Notes under the pieces: generated by a model
What the model saw: the letters and a program-made list of their open reading frames with translations, nothing else
The model's database searches: none
What the model was told of the DNA's origin: nothing
In this document: one piece after another, positions 55,935 through 63,528 of the stretch
Layout of the letters: the number at the start of each line of letters is the position of its first letter
Numbering within the stretch: the first letter of the stretch is position 1
Program-made: the position numbers and the translations under genes
Assembly: GCF_000283655.1 (NCBI RefSeq)
Contig: NC_016622.1
Coordinates: 1,438,501-1,502,500 of the forward strand
From: Azospirillum lipoferum 4B
GTDB lineage: Bacteria > Pseudomonadota > Alphaproteobacteria > Azospirillales > Azospirillaceae
Length of the DNA stretch: 64,000 bases
Direction: 5' to 3'

Positions 55935-56591
55935 TCAGAACACGAAAGACGCCTTCTTTTCGAAGCCCGGCAGCGCATGCGGCTTGGCTTCGAACAGGAT
56001 GCGGCTGGACACGATTCCGGCGGTGCGCTGGAACAGGCGGACCTCCCCGACGCTGCCGCTGCCCTGAACCACCGCGACGAGGCGTCCGCCTTCGGCCAGC
56101 TGTTCGGTCAGTGCCGCCGGCACCTCCGGCACGGTACCTTCGACGACGATCACATCGTAAGGGGCGTTTTGGGCGTACCCCTCCGCCAGCGGGCCGGTGA
56201 CGGCCTTGGCATTGGCGATGCCCTGCCCGGCCAGCGCCGCGGTCGCGGCGGCGGTCAGCCCCTCGTCGCAGTCGAGGCCGATCACCGAGGTGGCCAGACG
56301 GCCCAGCACCGCGGTGGAATAGCCGCCGGCCGCACCGACGTCGAGCACCCGGTCGGTCTCCTGCACGGCGACCGCCTGCAGCATGCGGGCGAACACCATC
56401 GGCTCCAGCAGGAAGCGGCCCTTGCCGATGGGAAGATCGTCGTCGACATAAGCGACGCCGCGCGCCGACTCAGGTACGAAGGCTTCGCGCGGAAGCTCCG
56501 ACAGGACATCGACGAGACGATGATCCGTCACCTTGTTGGGGCGGATCTGTCCCTCGACCATGAAATAGCGTGCGGCGGCGAAATCGGTCAT
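55935..56591 (-). CDS. Pcm-like (protein-isoaspartate) methyltransferase
   Basis: 218 residues of the PCMT family. Start ATG 56591. The SAM site is VLDVGAAGGYSTAVLG with DVGAAGGY at 84-91, a variant of the usual DIGTGSGY. At the substrate-binding block, canonical Pcm has I-S-x-P-x-M-V-A-R-M; here it reads LLEPMVFARM, so the conserved Ser is a Leu. That Ser is important in E. coli Pcm, which leaves the repair activity doubtful; members of this tolC-linked group may have another substrate. Pcm, rhodanese and tolC form a run on one strand. Confidence 0.85.
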   Translation of the reverse strand: MTDFAAARYFMVEGQIRPNKVTDHRLVDVLSELPREAFVPESARGVAYVDDDLPIGKGRFLLEPMVFARMLQAVAVQETDRVLDVGAAGGYSTAVLGRLATSVIGLDCDEGLTAAATAALAGQGIANAKAVTGPLAEGYAQNAPYDVIVVEGTVPEVPAALTEQLAEGGRLVAVVQGSGSVGEVRLFQRTAGIVSSRILFEAKPHALPGFEKKASFVF

Positions 56592-56848
56592 GGCGGTCGC
56601 TTATTGATGTGTTGTGACGACACCGGCACCAAGCCGAACAGCGGACGGCTTCCTGCCATGGCGGTATATAGCCGCAAAGGCCGGGCGAACACAACGCCAC
56701 AGGGCTCCCGGCCACGGCTGTGGCGTGGCTTTGCCGGTGACTGGAAAATCGGCCCCGGTAAGAGACCTGGGCCAGGCGCTTCGGACAAGGCTCACGGACC
56801 GGTCTGCGCGGGACGTTCGGAGATGTTCAAAAATCGTCACCATTCGCC

Positions 56849-56877
56849 TTGACCGCTCCGTTCCGTGCCGCTATACC
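56849..56877 (+). promoter_or_regulatory. Sigma-70 promoter for tRNA-Cys
   Basis: TTGACC (56849-56854), a 17-base spacer and TATACC (56872-56877), close to consensus. Transcription would start near 56884, some 47 bases before the tRNA. Confidence 0.82.
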
Positions 56878-56930
56878 ACCGCTCCACACCGAGGGCGCAC
56901 CGGAAACGGCGCGCCGGTGCCGGTCAGGAT

Positions 56931-57004
56931 GGCGCGGTGGCAGAGTGGTGATGCAGCGGACTGCAAATCCGTGTACGTGGGTTCGATTCCCGCCCGTGCC
57001 TCCA
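56931..57004 (+). tRNA. tRNA-Cys (anticodon GCA)
   Basis: 74 bases with CCA encoded. Acceptor arms GGCGCGG and CCGTGCC pair fully, counting one G-U. D arm, the anticodon loop CTGCAAA (anticodon GCA at 56963-56965) and the TTCGATT T-loop are all in place. It has its own promoter and terminator. Confidence 0.97.
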
Positions 57005-57068
57005 TACCTGACAGCTTGACGATACAGTCAGAGATAGCGGCCAAAGCCTTAGGCAACGGCCCGACCAC

Positions 57069-57092
57069 AGCCCCGCTCCGGCGGGGCTTTTT
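57069..57092 (+). terminator. Terminator after tRNA-Cys
   Basis: AGCCCCGC (57069-57076) and GCGGGGCT (57081-57088) form an 8-base stem with a 4-base loop, followed by TTTTT. It ends the tRNA-Cys transcript. Confidence 0.92.
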
Positions 57093-57172
57093 GCATTTGT
57101 GCCTTGTTTTCGCTGACGAATTGCCCGCCCGCTGCCTTCCGAAAATAAATTCGTTTTCCTGTCGGAATTGGC

Positions 57173-57201
57173 TTGGCAGGGCGGAATGGTTCGGCTATAC
57201 A
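57173..57201 (+). promoter_or_regulatory. Sigma-70 promoter for tRNA-Asn
   Basis: TTGGCA (57173-57178), a 17-base spacer and TATACA (57196-57201), near consensus. The start would fall near 57208, just before the tRNA at 57246. Confidence 0.85.
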
Positions 57202-57245
57202 CCCGCCACGCCAACAACGGCGGCCGCCGAAAGGCCGGTCACCGA

Positions 57246-57321
57246 TCCCGGTTAGCTCAGTTGGTAGAGCAGCGGACTGTTAATCCGCTTGTCGCTGGTT
57301 CGAGTCCAGCACCGGGAGCCA
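57246..57321 (+). tRNA. tRNA-Asn (anticodon GTT)
   Basis: 76 bases with CCA encoded. Acceptor arms TCCCGGT and ACCGGGA pair fully; D loop TTAGCTCAGTTGGTAGAGC, anticodon loop with GTT (57279-57281) and the TTCGAGT T-loop are standard. Confidence 0.97.
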
Positions 57322-57326
57322 GATTG

Positions 57327-57359
57327 AAAAGGCCGGATGCCCAGCGCATCCGGCCTTTT
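57327..57359 (+). terminator. Terminator after tRNA-Asn
   Basis: AAAAGGCCGGATGC (57327-57340) and GCATCCGGCCTTTT (57346-57359) form a 14-base stem ending in T-run. It closes the tRNA-Asn transcript; because it is symmetric it could also stop opposite-strand transcription. Confidence 0.93.
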
Positions 57360-57585
57360 CTCTTTTCCGGCTATTGCCGCTTGACTGTGGTGTTTCAGTA
57401 CCCGAATTCGGTTTAAAGCGGCCGGGCTAGGTCCGACGGCCGTCCGCTCTACTCAGAACTAGACCCAAAAGACGATCCAGACTTGCCGGAAGCGAAATGC
57501 CGCGCGATGCCACACGGCGTTACACTCGATAACAATTCCGGACCTAAGTCGTGGGCCGGGCGTCTCCAGACGATGGAGGTTCGCC

Positions 57586-57840
57586 GTGCTTCTGCCAATC
57601 CAGTCCGAACGCTTCCGCACCGCTCCCCCGGCCGACGGTCCCGGCAGTCATCGTTCGCCGGACACCGGCGAACAGCCGGTCCGGACCATCGATTGCGTCA
57701 CCGCCATCCTGCTGTTCTTCGCAGCGGTGCTGCTGACCCTGCTGGCCTTCAGCGCCGATTGGGACAGGACGGCGACCGACAGCAGGCCGCAGGCCTACGA
57801 GAACACGCCGGTCCTGGTCATCCCGCCCCATCCGCGGTAA
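57586..57840 (+). CDS. Small single-pass membrane protein, hypothetical
   Basis: 84 residues starting at GTG 57586, fixed by GGAGG (57574-57578) seven bases upstream. A polar, Pro-rich N-terminal 35 residues is followed by one membrane helix (DCVTAILLFFAAVLLTLLAF) and a short polar tail ending in VLVIPPHPR. No signal cleavage site is obvious. No family recognised. It is the first of three tiny genes between the tRNAs and the HtrA-like gene. Confidence 0.6.
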   Translation: MLLPIQSERFRTAPPADGPGSHRSPDTGEQPVRTIDCVTAILLFFAAVLLTLLAFSADWDRTATDSRPQAYENTPVLVIPPHPR

Positions 57841-57848
57841 CGCCCGGC

Positions 57849-58088
57849 CTATTCGACCAGATCGTCGTAGATGGTCCCGTCGGGGTCGGAGGGATCGGCG
57901 CCGGCCATGACGGCGACCCGTTTCCACTCCCCGCACCAGTCGGTGGACAGGGTGATGGGGAAATCGCCTTCCGGGCTGCGCGGGGTAACCACCGGCGGAT
58001 AGCGCCGGCAGGTCCCCTTGGGCCCGCGCTGGCGGAGCCCCTGCCCCTCCCAGAATCGGCAGGTGTAGCAGGTGTCGAGTCGCTTCAT
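57849..58088 (-). CDS. Small Cys-rich hypothetical protein
   Basis: 79 residues from ATG 58088. Four Cys: MKRLDTCYTCRFWEGQG, GTCRRYPP and DWCGEWKRV, in a CxxC...C...C pattern with a C-R-R-Y-P-P block. Such 'C-x-x-C-x-F-W...CRRYPP' proteins are short zinc or iron-sulfur candidates of unknown role in proteobacteria. The tail is acidic. Convergent with the membrane protein gene. Function not known. Confidence 0.65.
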   Translation of the reverse strand: MKRLDTCYTCRFWEGQGLRQRGPKGTCRRYPPVVTPRSPEGDFPITLSTDWCGEWKRVAVMAGADPSDPDGTIYDDLVE

Positions 58089-58159
58089 CGCGGACCGGTC
58101 TCCTTCTCATCGCCGGCCTCATGGCCGGCCGCCCCGCCCGGTTGCCGCGATCCCTCACC

Positions 58160-58339
58160 TCAGCCGGTGGAGGGCGGCTTTCCCGGCCGGAGCGTGTTGG
58201 CGCACTTGGCGTAATACGCCTTGATGTCCGCGTCCAGAACGCTGCGGCGGCGTCCCTCCTCCGACTCGTCCGGCGCGTCGCTCAGGCGCTGGAACTCCTG
58301 CACCGCCCGCTCCAGGTCCTGATCGCTGTTGATGGGCAT
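58160..58339 (-). CDS. Very small hypothetical protein
   Basis: 59 residues from ATG 58339, with AAAGG ten bases upstream. Mostly helical and charged (INSDQDLERAVQEFQRLSDA, then RSVLDADIKAYYAKCAN) with a Pro-rich end. An extended frame to 58426 is possible but is not supported by a ribosome site. I recognise no family. It precedes the small Cys-rich gene on the same strand with a 71-base gap. Confidence 0.55.
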   Translation of the reverse strand: MPINSDQDLERAVQEFQRLSDAPDESEEGRRRSVLDADIKAYYAKCANTLRPGKPPSTG

Positions 58340-58556
58340 GATATCGCCTTTCCGTATGACTCTCTGGGTCGCACAGGACAACAGCGGGCGGCCCCGGTAT
58401 GTTTCCGCACCTCCTGCCGGGCTCAAGACGAATGACGGCTTGATGCGCGGCGACTCGCACGCAATGTCATGTGAGTGTCACCCGAGTCGCGACGGACAGG
58501 GCCGCGCGGCGGCGGGGGTGCCCTCAGGCCCTGCCATTGCGCGGGAGTTCGGTGTC

Positions 58557-59573
58557 ATGCGGGTCGTCTCAACACCGGTCGCGCCGCGCTGGGCGGCGGG
58601 CATCCTGTTCCTTGCCTTCGCCCTCGCCTTCGGCCCGGCCCCGGCGGCCGAACCGGAGCAGCTGGACCCGGAGCGCGTCGTCCGCTCCGTCGTCGGCATC
58701 CGCGCCGTCGTGCCGCCCGACAGCCAAAGCGCCCGCAGCCTGGGAACCGAGCGCGAGGGAAGCGGCGTCGTCATCGACGGCTCCGGCCTGATCCTGACCA
58801 TCGGCTACACGGTGATGGAAGCCTCGCAGATCCAGGTCACCGCCGCGGACGGGCGCAGCTATCCCGCCAACATGATCGCCTACGATCCCGTCAGCGGGTT
58901 CGGCCTGCTGCGGGCGGAGTTGGGATTCCAGGCGCCCTGGCTGCGGCTGGCCGATTCGTCGGCGGTGAAGGAAGGCGATACGCTGCTGGCGCTGAGCGGT
59001 GGCGACGGCCGCGGCGCCGCCGCCGTGAAGCTGGTCAGCAAGCGGGAGTTCGCCGGCTATTGGGAATATCTGCTGGACGAGGCGCTGTTCACCTTTCCGC
59101 CGATCCGCGCCTTCAACGGCGCCGCCCTGGTGAACCGCGAGGGCCGGCTGGTCGGCATCGGGTCGCTTCTGGTGATGGAGGCGATGGAGGGCCGCGGCCT
59201 TCCCGGCAACATGTTCGTCCCCATCTCCGCCCTGGAACCCATCCTGGCAGACCTGCTCGCCTACGGCCGGCGGCAGGAGCCGGCGCGTCCCTGGCTGGGC
59301 GTGACCCTGCGGGAGGAGATGGGGCGGCTGATGGTGGAGAAGGTATCGCCGCGCAGCCCGGCCGAATCGGCGGGCCTGCGCCCCGGCGACCTGATCGTCG
59401 GCGTGGGCGGGCAGCGCTTCAGCGGACTGGCCGATTTCTACCGCAAGCTCTGGGGCCTGGGGCCGGCCGGGGTGGTCGTGCCGCTGGAGGTGATGCGCGG
59501 CGCCACCCTGACCCCGGTGCCGGTGCCGTCGGCCGACCGGGTGCGGTTTCTGCGGCTGAACCCGACGCTGTGA
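58557..59573 (+). CDS. HtrA-like pseudoprotease with PDZ domain
   Basis: 338 residues from ATG 58557, with an N-terminal hydrophobic signal segment (AAGILFLAFALAFGPAPAA) so periplasmic. The fold order is HtrA-like: a trypsin-type domain followed by one PDZ domain near residue 240 (RPWLGVTLREEMGRLMVEKV, SPAESAGLRPGDLIV-type). Aligned with HtrA, the three catalytic positions are all changed: His to Tyr (GLILTIGYTVMEA), Asp to Gly (YDPVSGFGLLR) and Ser to Asn (AFNGAALVNREG). It is therefore very likely inactive as a protease and may bind or chaperone envelope proteins. The longer frame back to 58329 is unsupported. Confidence 0.85.
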   Translation: MRVVSTPVAPRWAAGILFLAFALAFGPAPAAEPEQLDPERVVRSVVGIRAVVPPDSQSARSLGTEREGSGVVIDGSGLILTIGYTVMEASQIQVTAADGRSYPANMIAYDPVSGFGLLRAELGFQAPWLRLADSSAVKEGDTLLALSGGDGRGAAAVKLVSKREFAGYWEYLLDEALFTFPPIRAFNGAALVNREGRLVGIGSLLVMEAMEGRGLPGNMFVPISALEPILADLLAYGRRQEPARPWLGVTLREEMGRLMVEKVSPRSPAESAGLRPGDLIVGVGGQRFSGLADFYRKLWGLGPAGVVVPLEVMRGATLTPVPVPSADRVRFLRLNPTL

Positions 59574-59670
59574 CCGGGCAATCCATCTCCGTGCCCGGCC
59601 GCGTGCTTGTCGGCGCCGGTCCGGCGGTGCACCCTGCCGGCAACAGCCATCCCGTGGGACCGCGCCGACC

Positions 59671-60279
59671 ATGAATCATCCCGATATCGAGATCCTCGAC
59701 AAGAAGACCCCCTATAAGGGCTTCCTGACCATCGACGTCTACCGCCTGCGCCACAAGAAGTTCGACGGGACCTGGACCGACGTGCTGCCGCCGCGCGAGG
59801 TCTGCGACCGCGGCCCGGCCGTGGGCGTTCTGCTATACGACCCCGACCGCGATACCGTGGTGATGATCGAACAGTTCCGCGTCGGCTCCGCCGCGGCGGG
59901 CGGCCCCGCCTGGATGACCGAGATCGTCGCCGGCATGGTCGGCGCTGGCGAGACTCCGGAAGAGGTGGCACGCCGCGAATCGCTGGAGGAGGCCGGCTGC
60001 GAGATCCGCGAGATCGAGCAGATTTGCGACTATTACGTCAGCCCCGGCGCCTTCACCGAGCTGGTCACCGTCTTCTGCGGCCGGGTCGACAGCCGCAACC
60101 TCGCCGCCACCGGCGGGCTGGAGGAAGAGCACGAGGACATCCGCATCATGGCCCTGCCGGCGGATGAGGCGATCCGCATGATGGACGAGAACCACCTGCG
60201 CAACTCCGTCGCCATCATCGCCATCGGCTGGCTCGCCCGCCACCGCGAGTCTCTGCGCAAGCGCTGGCTCCAATCCTGA
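59671..60279 (+). CDS. nudF: NUDIX hydrolase, ADP-ribose pyrophosphatase type
   Basis: 202 residues. The NUDIX box runs from about 88 to 110 and fits GX5EX7REUXEEXGU, with Gly88, Glu94, Arg102-Glu103 and Glu106-Glu107. The N-terminal KGFLTIDVYRLRHKKFDG and the central GPAVGVLLYDP region are typical of the ADP-ribose class. It likely splits ADP-ribose into AMP and ribose 5-phosphate. It follows the pseudoprotease by about 97 bases and precedes the cysteine synthase. The nudF name is by subfamily resemblance. Confidence 0.85.
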   Translation: MNHPDIEILDKKTPYKGFLTIDVYRLRHKKFDGTWTDVLPPREVCDRGPAVGVLLYDPDRDTVVMIEQFRVGSAAAGGPAWMTEIVAGMVGAGETPEEVARRESLEEAGCEIREIEQICDYYVSPGAFTELVTVFCGRVDSRNLAATGGLEEEHEDIRIMALPADEAIRMMDENHLRNSVAIIAIGWLARHRESLRKRWLQS

Positions 60280-60404
60280 ACACGTCCGTATTTTCACACA
60301 GCCAGGACGTTCAATGCAGCATTTCACACCCTCATCTTGAAACCGCCGACCCGAGCCCTGATAGTATCGTCAGCATTCCACATCAGACCTTGGGAGTACC
60401 CGCC

Positions 60405-61406
60405 TTGGACATCCGCAACGGCTTCATCGGCGCCATCGGCAACACGCCGCTGATTCGCCTGGAAGGCCCATCGAAGGCGACGGGCTGCGAGATTCTGGGC
60501 AAGGCGGAGTTCCTGAACCCCGGCGGGTCGGTGAAGGACCGCGCTGCGCTCGCCATCGTCCGCGATGCCGAACAGCGCGGGCTGCTGCGCCCCGGCGGCA
60601 CCATCGTCGAGGGCACGGCCGGCAACACCGGCATCGGGCTGGCCCTGGTCGGCAACGCGCTGGGCTATCGCACCGTCATCGTGATGCCGGAAACGCAAAG
60701 CCAGGAAAAGAAGGACATGCTGCGCCTGATCGGCGCCGACCTGCGCCTCGTCCCGGCGGTTCCCTATTCCAACCCCGACAATTACGTCCGCTATTCCGGC
60801 CGGCTGGCCGAGGAACTGGCGAAGACCGAGCCGAACGGCGTCGTCTGGGCCAACCAGTTCGACAACACCGCCAACCGCGAAGGCCACCGCACCACCACCG
60901 GCCCGGAGATCTGGGAGCAGACCGGCGGCAAGCTCGACGCCTTCACCTGCGCGGTGGGCAGCGGCGGCACGCTGGCCGGCATCGCCCTGGCGCTGAAGGC
61001 GCGGAACCCGAACATCCGCATCACGCTGGCCGACCCGATGGGCGCGGCCCTGTTCAGCTACTACACGAAGGGGGAGCTGAAGTCGGAAGGCAGCTCCATC
61101 ACCGAAGGCATCGGCCAGGGCCGCATCACCGCCAACCTGGAAGACGCACCCATCGACGACGCGGTGCAGATTCCGGATGAAGAGGCGCTGCCGATCGTCT
61201 TCGACCTGATCAAGACCCAGGGTCTGGTTCTGGGCGGCTCGTCGGGCATCAACATCGCCGCGGCGATGCGGGTGGCGCGCGACCTCGGCCCCGGCCACAC
61301 CGTGGTGACCATCCTGTGCGACGGGGGGCAGCGTTACCAATCGAAGCTCTTCAATCCTGACTTCCTCCGTGAGAAGAATCTTCCCGTGCCAGACTGGCTG
61401 GCCTGA
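60405..61406 (+). CDS. cysK: Cysteine synthase A
   Basis: PLP-dependent O-acetylserine sulfhydrylase, 333 residues. The start is TTG 60405: GGGAG lies 9 bases upstream at 60391-60395 and gives MDIRNGFIGAIGNTPLIRLE, the family N-terminus; the TTG 15 bases earlier has no such site. PLP Lys44 is in NPGGSVKDRA, the phosphate loop is EGTAGNTGIGLALV, and GGSSGINIAAAMRVARDLG ends the core. The C-terminus (YQSKLFNPDFLREKNLPVPDWL) is longer than in enteric CysK. It heads a likely sulfur cluster with an AlaX-type protein and a mercaptopyruvate sulfurtransferase. Confidence 0.93.
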   Translation: MDIRNGFIGAIGNTPLIRLEGPSKATGCEILGKAEFLNPGGSVKDRAALAIVRDAEQRGLLRPGGTIVEGTAGNTGIGLALVGNALGYRTVIVMPETQSQEKKDMLRLIGADLRLVPAVPYSNPDNYVRYSGRLAEELAKTEPNGVVWANQFDNTANREGHRTTTGPEIWEQTGGKLDAFTCAVGSGGTLAGIALALKARNPNIRITLADPMGAALFSYYTKGELKSEGSSITEGIGQGRITANLEDAPIDDAVQIPDEEALPIVFDLIKTQGLVLGGSSGINIAAAMRVARDLGPGHTVVTILCDGGQRYQSKLFNPDFLREKNLPVPDWLA

Positions 61407-61434
61407 TTCCTTCCAAGGGAGCCCCAGGGAAGAC

Positions 61435-62142
61435 ATGGACGTGCTTTTCCGCGAGGACGCCTACGCCCGCAGTTGCATCGCCACCGTCGCCGCGGTGGAC
61501 GAACGCGGCATCCGGCTCGACCGCACCGTCTTCTATCCGACCGGCGGCGGGCAGCCGGGCGACAGGGGGGTCCTGCGCTTCGACGGGCTGGAGGTCCGCA
61601 TCAAGGACACGGTGAAGGGCGACGGCGGCCCCGACGACGTCATCCATGTGCCGGAGGACGGGCAGGATCTGCCCACCCCCGGCACGGCGGTTGAAGCGGT
61701 GATCGATTGGGACCGCCGGTACCGCCACATGCGCATGCACACCGCGCTGCACCTGCTGTGCGCCGTCGTTCCGGGATCGGTCACCGGCGGCCAGATCGGC
61801 GCGGACAAGAGCCGGCTCGACTTCAACGTCCCGGCCGAATCGCTGGACAAGGACGCCATCGCGGAGGCGGTGAACAGGCTGATCGCCGCCGACACGCCCG
61901 TCGGCACCCAGTGGATCACCGACGAGGAAATGGCGGCGAAGCCGGAACTGGTGCGGACCATGTCGGTGAAGCCGCCGACCGGCAGCGGCCGGGTGCGCCT
62001 GCTGAGCGTGGAAGGCGTCGATCTGCAGCCTTGCGGGGGCACCCATGTCGCCCGCACCGGCGAAATCGGCGGAATCGAGGTGACGAAGATCGAAAACAAG
62101 GGCAAGCAGAACCGGCGCATCGTCATCGCGCTGAAGGACTGA
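61435..62142 (+). CDS. AlaX-type alanyl-tRNA editing protein
   Basis: 235 residues from ATG 61435. Resembles the free-standing editing domain of alanyl-tRNA synthetase that removes Ser or Gly from tRNA-Ala. Zinc ligands are His102 and His106 (MHTALHLL) and Cys200 and His204 (QPCGGTHVARTGEIG). The N-terminal part with TVFYPTGGGQPGDRG belongs to the long AlaX forms. Position 28 bases after cysK suggests co-transcription, perhaps to guard against mischarging when amino-acid pools shift. Confidence 0.93.
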   Translation: MDVLFREDAYARSCIATVAAVDERGIRLDRTVFYPTGGGQPGDRGVLRFDGLEVRIKDTVKGDGGPDDVIHVPEDGQDLPTPGTAVEAVIDWDRRYRHMRMHTALHLLCAVVPGSVTGGQIGADKSRLDFNVPAESLDKDAIAEAVNRLIAADTPVGTQWITDEEMAAKPELVRTMSVKPPTGSGRVRLLSVEGVDLQPCGGTHVARTGEIGGIEVTKIENKGKQNRRIVIALKD

Positions 62143-62194
62143 CTGCTTATCCGACGATTCTCTGCCCGAACGATCCAATTCAAGGACGCGCAGC

Positions 62195-63097
62195 ATGAGC
62201 GACAGCACCGTTGACCCGCTGACCGGCCCCGTCGTCTCCACCGACTGGCTCGCCCGCAACCTCGGCCGGCCGGGGCTCAAGCTGCTCGACGGGTCCTGGC
62301 ACATGCCGGCCCTGAAGCGCGACATCCGGGCGGAGTTCGCCGCCAGCCATATCCCCGGTGCTCGACTGTGCGACGTGGACGAGGTGGCGGCGCCGGACAC
62401 CCACCCGCTGCCCCACATGGCCCCGGACGAGCCGACTTTCGCCGCGAAGATCGGCGCGCTGGGCATCGGCGACGGCGACACGGTGGTGGTCTATGACACC
62501 GCCGGCATGGCGACCGCGGCGGCGCGCGTCTGGTGGCTGTTCCGCCTGTTCGGCTTCGACCGGGTGGCGGTTCTGGACGGTGGCCTGCCGAAATGGCTGG
62601 CGGAAGGACGCCCGACCGAATCGGGCGAACCCGCTCCTGCCCAACCGGCGAGCTTCACCGCGCGCAGGCGGCCGGACCTGATCCGCAGCGCCGATCAGGT
62701 GCTCGCCAACATCGATGCGAAGGCCGACCAAGTCACCGACGCCCGCGCCCAGCCGCGATTCGAAGGCGCGGTGACGGAGCCCTGGCCGGGCCGGCGCAGC
62801 GGGCGGATTCCCGGCAGCTTCAACCTGCCCCACACCGACCTGATCGACCCGGAAGCCAAGATCCTGCTGCCGCCGGACACCATCGCCGCCAAGGCGCGGG
62901 CCGCCGGGCTGAACCTCGACCGGCCGGTGGTCGCCTCCTGCGGCAGCGGCATCACTGCCTGCGTCATCGCGCTGGGTCTTGCCACCGCCGGCAAGCAGGA
63001 TGTGGCGATCTATGACGGCTCCTGGGCCGAATGGGGCCTGCGCGAGGATCTTCCGCTGGAAACCGGGCCTTCGGAAGCCGTGGCGCGGCAGCCGTGA
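62195..63097 (+). CDS. sseA: 3-Mercaptopyruvate sulfurtransferase
   Basis: 300 residues with two rhodanese domains. The active Cys249 lies in VVASCGSGITACV, with CGSGIT being the mercaptopyruvate-type loop rather than the thiosulfate CRKGVT form. The N-terminal domain has the WLARNLGRPGLKLLDGSWHM start and CDVDEV. It transfers sulfane sulfur from mercaptopyruvate, linking cysteine catabolism to the adjacent cysteine synthase. The stop overlaps the next gene's start (GTGA). Confidence 0.94.
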   Translation: MSDSTVDPLTGPVVSTDWLARNLGRPGLKLLDGSWHMPALKRDIRAEFAASHIPGARLCDVDEVAAPDTHPLPHMAPDEPTFAAKIGALGIGDGDTVVVYDTAGMATAAARVWWLFRLFGFDRVAVLDGGLPKWLAEGRPTESGEPAPAQPASFTARRRPDLIRSADQVLANIDAKADQVTDARAQPRFEGAVTEPWPGRRSGRIPGSFNLPHTDLIDPEAKILLPPDTIAAKARAAGLNLDRPVVASCGSGITACVIALGLATAGKQDVAIYDGSWAEWGLREDLPLETGPSEAVARQP

Positions 63098-63528
63098 CCG
63101 ATCCCGTCACCGTCCGGCCATGCAGAGCGGAAGACCGCGACGCTGTCGTAGCGCTGTGGACGGCCTGCGGGCTGGTGGTGCCATGGAACGATCCGGCGGC
63201 TGATTTCGCGCTGGCTCTGTCGAAGGAGAATTCCACCGTCCTTGCCCTCTGTCTCGGCAACCGCATCGTCGCCACCGCCATGGTTGGCCAGGATGGACAC
63301 CGCGGGTGGATCTATTACCTCGCGGTCGACCCCGCCCATCGGGGCAACGGCCTGGGCCGCCGCATGGTCGTCGAGGCAGAAAACTGGCTGGCGGCCACCG
63401 GAATGCCGAAGGTTCAGCTTCTGGTCAGAAGCACCAATGAACGGGTGCTGGCTTTCTACGAACACCTCGGCTACGTCAAACCACCCTCGACGTTGATGCA
63501 GAAATGGCTGACCAACCCTTCTCCCTGA
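63094..63528 (+). CDS. GNAT family N-acetyltransferase
   Basis: 144 residues from GTG 63094, which overlaps the sseA stop. The acetyl-CoA pocket motif is YLAVDPAHRGNGLGRRMV, the R-x-x-G-x-G/A pattern of GNAT motif A; VLAFYEHLGY ends the fold. The style is that of YpeA/RimI-like GNATs. Substrate unknown. It overlaps the next GNAT gene by 25 bases, so the three genes form one tight run. Confidence 0.88.
   Translation: MTDPVTVRPCRAEDRDAVVALWTACGLVVPWNDPAADFALALSKENSTVLALCLGNRIVATAMVGQDGHRGWIYYLAVDPAHRGNGLGRRMVVEAENWLAATGMPKVQLLVRSTNERVLAFYEHLGYVKPPSTLMQKWLTNPSP

Noticed and set aside
56931-57321. Genomic-island attachment site at the tRNA genes
   Set aside because: No integrase and no duplicated tRNA 3' end are visible nearby.
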